Below, piece by piece: positions 27,634 to 35,156 of a stretch of DNA of 64,000 nt. This DNA is from JANTGF01 sp963750735 (GTDB taxonomy: Bacteria; Bacteroidota; Bacteroidia; Bacteroidales; VadinHA17). The DNA is taken from positions 1 through 64,000 of the forward strand of contig CAVVRY010000012.1 of the NCBI GenBank assembly GCA_963750735.1. Direction: 5' to 3'. Position 1 is the stretch's first letter, and each line of letters starts with the position of its first letter. Made by a program: the position numbers and the translations under genes. The notes under the pieces are model-generated. The model was not told the DNA's origin. It saw only the letters and a list, made by a program, of their open reading frames with translations, and made no database searches.

Positions 27634-29790
27634 TTATTCATTTTCCTGTTCTTCTTCATATGCTTTAAGGAGGTCATTTTGTAAATCACCTGGCACCTGG
27701 GCATATTCAGAGAACTTCATTGAATACATTGCGCGTCCGTTGGTTAGTGAACTAAGAGCTGTCGAGTATTTATTCATCTCTGCCAAAGGTACTTTTGCAG
27801 ATATCTTCTCAAAGCCTTTTTCACTGCTCATTCCCAAAACAACACCTCGACGTCCCTGAAGGTCACTCATTACATCTCCCATTCTGTCACCGGGAACAAA
27901 AATTTCTACATCGTAAATTGGTTCCATAATTTTTGGTCCAGCTTCTTTGAACGCTTTACTAAAGGCATTTCTTCCGGCAAGTTTAAAAGAAATTTCATTG
28001 GAATCAACCGGGTGCATTTTCCCATCGTATACAGCTACCTTAATATCCCTTGCATAGGAACCTGTAAGAGGTCCTTCTTCCATTTTCTCCATAAGACCTT
28101 TCAAAATGGCAGGAAGAAAACGAGCATCAATAGACCCACCAACAATACAATTATAGAAAACCAATTTGCCGCCCCATTTCAAATCGTTTACATCCTTATT
28201 GCGAACATTAACTTTAATCTCTTTACCCAAAACTTTATAGGATTTTGGATCTGGAGCTCCCTCAATATAGGGTTCTATTACTAAATGGACCTCACCAAAT
28301 TGTCCGGCACCACCTGATTGTTTTTTATGACGATAATCTGCCTGGGCAACTTTTGTTATAGTTTCTCGATATGGTATTTTAGGAGCAATATACTCTGTTT
28401 CAACTTTAAATATATTATCCAGGTGCCATTTTAATATGGTAAGGTGATATTCGCCCTGACCATGGATAATGATTTGTTTTAATTCTTTTGAGTATTCTAC
28501 TATTATTGTAGGATCTTCTTCATGCATACGACTTAAAACCTCACCCAGTTTTTCTTCATCTCCTTCACTTAAGGTTCTAATAGCTGCTCTGTATTTTGGC
28601 TCAGGGAATTTGATGGGGTCAAAAGACCATGATTGGCCAGAAGCATTTAATGTATGATTTGTTTTGGTTGCCTTCAATTTTACAGTTGCTCCTATATCGC
28701 CAGCAAACATTTTGCTTACTTTTTCTCTTTTTTTACCTGCTGAAACATAAATCTGTGAGATTCTTTCTTTATTGGAAGTGCTGTTATTGATCAGGTCAAT
28801 ACTTTCAGCAATGGTTCCAGACATAACCTTAAAATAATTCACTTCACCAATATGTTCTTCAACTGAAGTTTTAAATACAAAGAGAGAGGCTGGCCCAGAT
28901 GCATCACATTTTACTTCATTACCTTTCGAATTGACAGGAGCAGGTACTTCCGAAGGAGCTGGAGATGCATTTACAACAAATTCCATCACCCTTGAAACAC
29001 CCATATCATTTTTTGCTGAAGTACAAAAAACAGGAAAAATTCCTCTCTCCACAAGGCCTAATCTAATTCCTTTTCTCATTTCCTCTTCAGTCAGGGAATC
29101 ATTCTCAAAGAATAACTCCATGAGTCCCTCATCGTTTTCAGCAGCCTTTTCAACTAATTCATTATGTAATTCATCAGCTCTATCCTTATGCTCATCAGGA
29201 ATATCTGAAATCTCAGGCTTTCCTCCATCAGCAGGATATTTGTACATTTTCATTTTAATCACATCAACCACAGAGTTAAAACCTGTTCCTTCATTTACAG
29301 GAAACTGTACCAAAACAACATTATGACCAAACCGTTCTTTCATTAACTCAACAGCTTTTTCAAAATTGGATTTATCATGATCCAGCCCATTGATAACAAA
29401 AACAACTGCTTTCCCAGTTGTATCAGAATGCCGAAAATGAATCTCTGTCCCAACTTCAACACCATTGCTAGCACTTACCATCATTAAACAGGTATCTGAA
29501 ACATGCATGGCAGAAACTACCCCACCTACAAAATCATCTAAACCAGGTGTATCAATGATATTAATTTTATGTCCATTTAGTTCAGAATACAGAACGGTTG
29601 AAAAAATTGAATTTTCATTTTCATGTTCAATTTCGTTGTAATCAGAAGTAGTATTCTTATTTTCTACATTTCCTCTTCTGTCAATCACTCCGCCATTGAA
29701 GAGCATACTTTCAGCAAAAGTAGTTTTACCTGAACCGGAATTCCCTGTTAAAACAACATTTCTAATCTGTTCGGTCTGGTATGTTTTCAT
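27634..29790 (-). CDS. EF-G paralogue with altered GTP-binding motifs
   Basis: A 718-residue protein with all five EF-G domains in order. The start is placed at the ATG at 29790 because the upstream in-frame part has no EF-G similarity. The G domain is divergent: the P-loop reads GNSGSGKT where canonical EF-G has AHIDAGKT, the switch region lacks the usual RGITI, and the NKxD motif is replaced by NGLD, while DTPG is kept. A paralogue lacking GTPase activity and needed in carbon starvation has been described in Bacteroides, and this is probably its relative. The normal fusA lies 5 kb away. Confidence 0.85.
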   Translation of the reverse strand: MKTYQTEQIRNVVLTGNSGSGKTTFAESMLFNGGVIDRRGNVENKNTTSDYNEIEHENENSIFSTVLYSELNGHKINIIDTPGLDDFVGGVVSAMHVSDTCLMMVSASNGVEVGTEIHFRHSDTTGKAVVFVINGLDHDKSNFEKAVELMKERFGHNVVLVQFPVNEGTGFNSVVDVIKMKMYKYPADGGKPEISDIPDEHKDRADELHNELVEKAAENDEGLMELFFENDSLTEEEMRKGIRLGLVERGIFPVFCTSAKNDMGVSRVMEFVVNASPAPSEVPAPVNSKGNEVKCDASGPASLFVFKTSVEEHIGEVNYFKVMSGTIAESIDLINNSTSNKERISQIYVSAGKKREKVSKMFAGDIGATVKLKATKTNHTLNASGQSWSFDPIKFPEPKYRAAIRTLSEGDEEKLGEVLSRMHEEDPTIIVEYSKELKQIIIHGQGEYHLTILKWHLDNIFKVETEYIAPKIPYRETITKVAQADYRHKKQSGGAGQFGEVHLVIEPYIEGAPDPKSYKVLGKEIKVNVRNKDVNDLKWGGKLVFYNCIVGGSIDARFLPAILKGLMEKMEEGPLTGSYARDIKVAVYDGKMHPVDSNEISFKLAGRNAFSKAFKEAGPKIMEPIYDVEIFVPGDRMGDVMSDLQGRRGVVLGMSSEKGFEKISAKVPLAEMNKYSTALSSLTNGRAMYSMKFSEYAQVPGDLQNDLLKAYEEEQENE

Positions 29791-29836
29791 AATATTAAAA
29801 GTGTTTAAGATCGAAATACTCAAAAATTTTGCGCAC

Positions 29837-29844
29837 CAAAAATA
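29837..29844 (-). promoter_or_regulatory. -7 promoter box for the EF-G paralogue
   Basis: TATTTTTG on the minus strand fits TAnnTTTG exactly and lies 46 bases before the ATG at 29790. The -33 element is unclear. Confidence 0.45.
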
Positions 29845-29996
29845 ATAAAATTTTGCTAAGTACAGAAAGAAAAACACTTGTTCTCAAATCATGGCTGATT
29901 TTGCTTTCATATTATTTTAATTGTGAATGATTCAAAGAGATAAAATAATTGCTATTTTTAAACTTTAATATACCAACAACCACATAAACCTTTATT

Positions 29997-30935
29997 ATGG
30001 ATCGTCGAAATTTCGTCAAAAAATCAGTAATTACCGGTTCTCTGTCAGTTGCATCAGGAAGTGCCCTTTTGGCTTCCTCTAAGTATCTTGAAAATGAAAA
30101 AATAGGTCAGGCTAAGACGGAAGGGAAGTTTAAAATGAAATTTGCACCTCATTTCGGAATGTTTAAGAACCATGCCAGTGATTTAATTGACCAAATTCAA
30201 TTTATGTCGGATGTTGGATTCTGGGCTATGGAAGATAATGGAATGAAAGGCCGTACAGTTCAGATGCAAGAAAAAATTGCCTCAAAAATGGCAAACCTTG
30301 GGATGGAAATGGGTGTTTTTGTGGCTCACACCATATACTGGAATGAACCAAATTTGACAAGTGGAGATATTGAGAAAAGGGAAGAATTTTTGAAGGAAAT
30401 TAAAGAATCAGTTGAGGTTGCAAAAAGGGTTAACGCCAAATGGATGACAGTAGTGCCGGGGCACATCGATATGAGAAAAAAGATTGAATACCAATCAGCA
30501 AATGTTGTTGAGTCGTTGAAGCAGGCATCCGAGATTCTTGAGCCTCATGGTTTGACAATGGTATTAGAACCATTGAACTTTTATAATCACCCCGGATTGT
30601 TTCTTGAACGCATTCCTCAAGCCTATGAGGTATGTAAAGCGGTAGGTAGCCCGGCATGTAAAATCCTGGATGATCTTTATCATCAGCAAATTACTGAGGG
30701 TAATTTAATTCCTAACATAAATCTCGCATGGGATGAAATAGCTTATTTTCAGATTGGAGATAATCCTGGCAGGAAGGAACCAACTACAGGAGAAATAAAT
30801 TATGAAAATGTCTTCAAATATATCCATGACAGAGATTTTGAGGGAATCTTAGGGATGGAACACGGAAATTCCATTCCTGGAAAGGAAGGAGAAATTGCTC
30901 TTATTGAGGCCTATCGATCAGTTGATATAAAATAA
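29997..30935 (+). CDS. exported TIM-barrel protein (hydroxypyruvate isomerase-like)
   Basis: A 312-residue xylose-isomerase-like barrel protein behind a twin-arginine-type leader (DRRNFVKKS then a small-residue hydrophobic stretch). Features of the hydroxypyruvate isomerase/sugar epimerase group are present: TVVPGH, VLEPLN with the metal-binding Glu, and a later conserved GMEHGNS. Twin-arginine export would place a metal-loaded enzyme in the periplasm. It may isomerise a sugar or keto acid; hydroxypyruvate isomerase is a family-based guess. It converges with the Gfo/Idh gene. Confidence 0.78.
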   Translation: MDRRNFVKKSVITGSLSVASGSALLASSKYLENEKIGQAKTEGKFKMKFAPHFGMFKNHASDLIDQIQFMSDVGFWAMEDNGMKGRTVQMQEKIASKMANLGMEMGVFVAHTIYWNEPNLTSGDIEKREEFLKEIKESVEVAKRVNAKWMTVVPGHIDMRKKIEYQSANVVESLKQASEILEPHGLTMVLEPLNFYNHPGLFLERIPQAYEVCKAVGSPACKILDDLYHQQITEGNLIPNINLAWDEIAYFQIGDNPGRKEPTTGEINYENVFKYIHDRDFEGILGMEHGNSIPGKEGEIALIEAYRSVDIK

Positions 30936-30959
30936 AAAGCAACCCGAATTTGGGTTGCT
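30931..30959 (-). terminator. terminator of the Gfo/Idh/MocA gene
   Basis: Stem AGCAACCC/GGGTTGCT (30938-30945 with 30952-30959) around a 6-base loop. On the minus strand it is followed by TTTTTATTTT, so it serves the gene ending at 30983; on the plus strand there is no T run. Confidence 0.75.
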
Positions 30960-30982
30960 CCTATGATATATATTTATTTTAC

Positions 30983-32323
30983 TTATTCTTTTGCCGCAGA
31001 TCCTGGAACCGGAATATGAGGTGTCATATCCATTGGCCCCATTACATATGTTTCAGGTCCGAGCTTTAAGTCAGAATTCATTACCTCTTCCCATGTAACT
31101 GCTTTTCCGGTATAGGCTGAAATTCTACCCATAATGGCACTCATTGTTGAAGTGGCCACATTGTTCGCTTCATTAATGGGTTGATTTGTTCTTATAGCAG
31201 CAACCAGGTCAATGTGCTCCTGTACGTATGGACTAATTTTTACACTGGTTAAAGGTTCACCCTCTGGATTTAAACCATAATCATATTTCCAGCTAGAGGT
31301 TCCATCCACATTAAAAGTTTCATTTTTGCAGTTGGAGTAACCATTGGTACCACGAATGTACTCTGAAACACTATTGGTGCAATCATTTATTTGACGGCAC
31401 ATGCTATGAACGTGCATATCTCCATCATAAACAAAATCAATACTGAAATTATCAAATTGATCTCCAGTAATTCTCCTTTGCCTGCTTCCAAATCCAAGCG
31501 CTTTAACAGGGTGTTTCCCAGAGAACCAGTTGATTACATCAATGTTATGAACGTGCTGCTCAACTATATGGTCGCCTGATAACCAGATCCAATTTACCCA
31601 ATTTCGAATCATCCATTCCATGTCAGACCATTCAGGTTGATGATTCTTATGCCAAAGTTTGCCCCCATTCCAATAACAGGTTGCTGATACAATATCTCCA
31701 ATTCCACCATTTATGACCTGTTCATAGGTTTTAAGATAATCTCTTTGATGCCTCCTTTGAGTTCCTGCAGCTATGCTTAATCCTGCAGCTTCAGCTTTTT
31801 TTCCTGAAGCCATAATAGAACGAGCTCCAACCGGATCAACTGCTACCGGTTTTTCCATAAATACATGTTTTCTGGCCTGGATAGCAGCTTCCAGATGTTC
31901 TGGACGGAATTTTGGGGGAGTAGCAAGTATAATAATATCTACTCCAGAGTCAATAACTTTTTGAAAGGCATCAAAGCCCACAAAACAATTCTCATCAGCT
32001 ACTTCATTTTCCATATTGTCAATTAATTTTGCCCTGGCTTCATCAACGCGATCCTGAAACACATCACCGAGAGCTGTAACCTGAAGGTTGGGACCTGCAT
32101 TTAAAAAATCTAAGGCAGCTCCTGAACCACGGCCGCCACAGCCAATTAAACCTGCTTTTAGAACTGGTCCATCAGGAGCAGTGTCAAGTGGGACTGGAAT
32201 AATAATTTTTTCTCTACCACATGCTGTAATAATTCCCTGCATACCAAGAGCACCAACAGTACCAACTGCTACCGCATTTCCAAGGAATTTTCTTCTCGAT
32301 AAATTGTTTTCTTGATTTCCCAT
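30983..32323 (-). CDS. Tat-exported Gfo/Idh/MocA-family oxidoreductase
   Basis: A 446-residue NAD(P)-type oxidoreductase. The leader has SRRKFL (9-14) and ends in a lipobox-like ITAC with Cys35, so it may be a Tat-exported lipoprotein. The Rossmann motif GLIGCGGRGSG is at 58-68 and the conserved EKP triplet occurs in FMEKPVAVD. Family members oxidise or epimerise sugars and inositols with tightly bound NAD. It starts 38 bases after the tetrahaem/FGE gene ends, so the two are probably one operon. Confidence 0.87.
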   Translation of the reverse strand: MGNQENNLSRRKFLGNAVAVGTVGALGMQGIITACGREKIIIPVPLDTAPDGPVLKAGLIGCGGRGSGAALDFLNAGPNLQVTALGDVFQDRVDEARAKLIDNMENEVADENCFVGFDAFQKVIDSGVDIIILATPPKFRPEHLEAAIQARKHVFMEKPVAVDPVGARSIMASGKKAEAAGLSIAAGTQRRHQRDYLKTYEQVINGGIGDIVSATCYWNGGKLWHKNHQPEWSDMEWMIRNWVNWIWLSGDHIVEQHVHNIDVINWFSGKHPVKALGFGSRQRRITGDQFDNFSIDFVYDGDMHVHSMCRQINDCTNSVSEYIRGTNGYSNCKNETFNVDGTSSWKYDYGLNPEGEPLTSVKISPYVQEHIDLVAAIRTNQPINEANNVATSTMSAIMGRISAYTGKAVTWEEVMNSDLKLGPETYVMGPMDMTPHIPVPGSAAKE

Positions 32324-32361
32324 TTTTTTAGAATTAAAGGGTTCGTATTATAGATAAGAGT

Positions 32362-33906
32362 TTATTTCTGGTCTAAAGTTATTATGCTTTCATCTGGCTC
32401 ACATACTACTCTGAATCCAACAAAATTACAATCAGAATACCACCAGATACTTTTTGGCATTTGAGGGTCGGTTAGCAACCATTCTTTTGTATTAGTATAT
32501 GATCTGGCAGCTGATCTTATTCCTCTGGCATCAGTTTTGAATGAGCCACCACGTACTACATATTCATCACCGGACTCAGGTCCTGTAGGATTAATTAATT
32601 TGTCACCAGAAAGTTTTGAATAAGCATCAGGTGAATACCAATCTGAACAAAATTCGCTAACGTTCCCCATCATATTTATGAGTCCAAAAGGATTTTCAGC
32701 CATTCCGCCAGGTTCTGCTGTCTTTCCTTGAGCATTACCAGTGTAAATTACATAATTATCAACTTCAGAATTTCCCTTTTTTAAGATCCTTGAAATCATG
32801 TTCTTTCCAGTAAATTGTTTCGGATCAATATTAAAAAAATTTGTACTCTCAGTTTCACCTCGACATGCATATTCCCATTCTGCTTCGGTAGGTAAACGGT
32901 ATTTCTTACCTGTTTTAAGTGAAAGCCACTGGCAGTATACTTGCGCAGCATGATGGGTCATTGTGATAGCTGGTCTGTTTCCCATTCCCCAACCCTGGTC
33001 AGGTGGTCCGTAGGGAGGAGTTGCACCAGAAATTGCATCAGCAGTTTTCGCATTCATAAAAAATTCAGTTGCTTCAGGAGGTCTGCCTTCAGAGGCTGTC
33101 TGGTTATAAAAAGCAATAAATTCATCCCAGGTAACTTCAATTTTTCCAATAAAAAACGGACTGATCTGAACTTCTTTCCTGGGACCTTCATTGGTGTTCC
33201 TGAACTTTTCTTCTTTAGGGCTCCCAATTAAAAAACTACCTCCTTGAATTGCAACCATGTCAAATTTCACACCAGTACCTGGAATAAATTCGGTGAAATT
33301 AGAAAAGGAGGTTACCTCTGCAGGTTCCTCATAAATTTCAATTTCTTCAATTGTTTTACCAAAAGCAACGTTCTTTGAATGAACTGCATTTTCAGAGTAA
33401 TGACCCACATTCAAATGGCAGTTAATGCAATGAATTTGATCTGGTATTTGGGTATAGTAAAGATGGGCTTCATTCCCCTCTTTTGTTAGATCAAGTGGGA
33501 ACAGATTTTGATGACACCTAATACAAGATTCTTTGAAAGTAAACTTTACAGCATGTTCAAGTTTTGATTTTTGCTCCCAATCAAATTCAGATGTATCTTT
33601 AAAAATTTCACCATAAGCATCTTTTACTCCAAACTTTATTTTGGTGGTTAAATAATCAATACCTTCAACAGGCAAATGGCAATCAACACATTTCACAACA
33701 ACACCACCCTTATTTTCATAGTGTGTAGACAATTTCCATGATGTAGTGGAATGTGGATGACTATGACATGATGAACAATATTGATTGCTTGAGGTAGCAA
33801 CAATGGCCTTGTCAGTTCCAATAACTGCTAGTAAGCCAATTAAAATGCCAAAAATAAATATATACTTCTTGTGACCTTTTTTCAGATGATTCTTTGATTT
33901 CTTCAT
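32362..33906 (-). CDS. NapC/NirT-like tetrahaem cytochrome fused to an FGE-sulfatase-like domain
   Basis: A 514-residue membrane-anchored fusion. Residues 15-35 form a transmembrane helix. Four c-haem motifs follow: CSSCH (44-48), CVDCH (73-77), CIRCH (128-132) and CINCH (160-164), as in NapC/NrfH quinol dehydrogenases. Residues 212-505 are an FGE/SUMF1-type domain (FLIGSP, PVEVT-like IEVTW, LPTEAEWEYACRG, GNVSEFCSDWY, VVRGGSF). The redox-active Cys pair of true formylglycine enzymes is not seen at its usual place (GIRSAARSY), so sulfatase activation is unlikely. It probably takes electrons from menaquinol and passes them to a periplasmic partner. Confidence 0.88.
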   Translation of the reverse strand: MKKSKNHLKKGHKKYIFIFGILIGLLAVIGTDKAIVATSSNQYCSSCHSHPHSTTSWKLSTHYENKGGVVVKCVDCHLPVEGIDYLTTKIKFGVKDAYGEIFKDTSEFDWEQKSKLEHAVKFTFKESCIRCHQNLFPLDLTKEGNEAHLYYTQIPDQIHCINCHLNVGHYSENAVHSKNVAFGKTIEEIEIYEEPAEVTSFSNFTEFIPGTGVKFDMVAIQGGSFLIGSPKEEKFRNTNEGPRKEVQISPFFIGKIEVTWDEFIAFYNQTASEGRPPEATEFFMNAKTADAISGATPPYGPPDQGWGMGNRPAITMTHHAAQVYCQWLSLKTGKKYRLPTEAEWEYACRGETESTNFFNIDPKQFTGKNMISRILKKGNSEVDNYVIYTGNAQGKTAEPGGMAENPFGLINMMGNVSEFCSDWYSPDAYSKLSGDKLINPTGPESGDEYVVRGGSFKTDARGIRSAARSYTNTKEWLLTDPQMPKSIWWYSDCNFVGFRVVCEPDESIITLDQK

Positions 33907-34250
33907 TCAGTGGCTGGGATCAAAAACGGTAGTTTTTGGGTCGCAATATAGTTTTTTACATAATATATTAATATGACAAATTTCATTTATTGACTTGGTC
34001 AATTTTGATCAAATCTCAATGAATTTAACAATTAGCAAAAAAAGATCTTTTATGATCAATTATTTATTAAAAAACGATTAAAGATACATGAAGTTTTATT
34101 TTTCACAAATCGTTCATATATATATATAATATGTATAGCGGAAGCTTATCATCAATTCCTGAAAAAAAAATATAATTTGAGTTTTTTTTTTAAAAAAAAT
34201 AATACCTTTGCAACCCGATTTGTAAATTATATTTATTAAACATAGTCTAT
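33907..34250. other. divergent intergenic region with a tandem TTGRTCAA pair
   Basis: A 344-base AT-rich gap between the tetrahaem/FGE gene and rpsL. It contains TTGGTCAA (33995-34002) and TTGATCAA (34005-34012) separated by TT, the second inside a 10-base palindrome, about 90 bases upstream of the cytochrome gene. An AT dinucleotide run lies at 34117-34130. The str promoter is at its right end. Confidence 0.4.
34177..34210 (+). promoter_or_regulatory. promoter of the ribosomal supercluster
   Basis: TACCTTTG (34203-34210) fits the -7 consensus TAnnTTTG, with TTG (34177-34179) as a possible -33 element; the 23-base spacing is a little long. The rpsL start lies 41 bases further on. Confidence 0.55.
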
Positions 34251-34625
34251 ATGCCTACAATTCAGCAATTAGTAAGAAAAGGACGCAAGAAATTGGTCGA
34301 TAAGAGTAAAGCCCCTGCTTTAGACTCATGCCCTCAAAGAAGAGGTGTTTGTGTAAGGGTTTACACAACCACTCCTAAGAAGCCTAATTCGGCAATGAGA
34401 AAAGTAGCCAGGGTAAGGCTTACCAATGGGAAAGAGGTAAATGCTTATATTCCTGGGGAAGGACATAATTTGCAGGAGCACTCTATTGTTTTAATACGCG
34501 GTGGAAGAGTTAAAGATTTGCCAGGTGTAAGATACCACCTTATTAGAGGTGCTTTAGACACTCAGGGCGTTGATGGCAGGACACAGAGAAGATCAAAATA
34601 CGGTACGAAAATGCCAAGGAAATAA
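34251..34625 (+). CDS. rpsL: 30S ribosomal protein S12
   Basis: A 124-residue S12, complete. It contains TTPKKPNSA and VKDLPGVRYH, the two loops near the decoding centre; the lysines where streptomycin-resistance changes arise are wild type. First gene of the str-S10-spc-alpha cluster; no rpoC precedes it. rpsG follows after 30 bases. Confidence 0.98.
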   Translation: MPTIQQLVRKGRKKLVDKSKAPALDSCPQRRGVCVRVYTTTPKKPNSAMRKVARVRLTNGKEVNAYIPGEGHNLQEHSIVLIRGGRVKDLPGVRYHLIRGALDTQGVDGRTQRRSKYGTKMPRK

Positions 34626-34655
34626 TATTATAATTTAATTGAAGAATATAAAAAG

Positions 34656-35132
34656 ATGAGAAAATCCAAACCTAAAAAAAGGATATTGTTGCCAGACCCG
34701 AAATATAAGGAGCAAATGGTAACCAGGTTTGTAAACAATCTTATGTTGGATGGTAAGAAAAGTATTTCTTATACAATTTTTTACAAAGCACTTGATATTG
34801 TTGGAGAAAAAACCAAGGGTGATGAAAAATCTCCATTGGATATTTGGAAAAAAGCATTGGAGAATATTACCCCACATGTGGAAGTAAAAAGTAGAAGGGT
34901 TGGTGGAGCTACTTTTCAGGTACCTATGGAAGTGAGACCAGATAGGAAAATATCAATCAGCATGAAGAATATGATCCTATTCGCACGGAAAAGAAGTGGT
35001 AAAGATATGGGTGAGAAGCTTGCAGCTGAGATTGTTGCAGGTTATAAAGAGGAGGGTGGAGCCTTCAAGAAGAAAGAGGATACTCATCGAATGGCGGAGG
35101 CAAATAAAGCTTTTGCGCATTTTAGATTTTAA
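34656..35132 (+). CDS. rpsG: 30S ribosomal protein S7
   Basis: A 158-residue S7, the head-assembly initiator of the small subunit that contacts the E-site tRNA. The basic N-terminus and the conserved RRVGGATFQVPMEV segment are present. It sits between rpsL and fusA, 24 bases before fusA. Confidence 0.98.
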   Translation: MRKSKPKKRILLPDPKYKEQMVTRFVNNLMLDGKKSISYTIFYKALDIVGEKTKGDEKSPLDIWKKALENITPHVEVKSRRVGGATFQVPMEVRPDRKISISMKNMILFARKRSGKDMGEKLAAEIVAGYKEEGGAFKKKEDTHRMAEANKAFAHFRF

Positions 35133-35156
35133 TTATTGCGTGGCAGAATACAGAAG

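Noticed and set aside
29791..29877. N-terminal extension of the EF-G paralogue
   Set aside because: The extra 29 residues are not EF-G-like and the promoter box lies inside this stretch.
32362..33906. True formylglycine-generating enzyme
   Set aside because: The catalytic Cys pair is missing from its usual segment, and no sulfatase gene is nearby.
33995..34012. FNR box before the cytochrome gene
   Set aside because: FNR sites are TTGAT-N4-ATCAA; here the half-sites have other spacing, so the name was not applied.
34117..34130. Tandem AT repeat as a mobile or CRISPR signal
   Set aside because: Simple dinucleotide run in an AT-rich promoter region; no repeat-spacer structure anywhere in the window.
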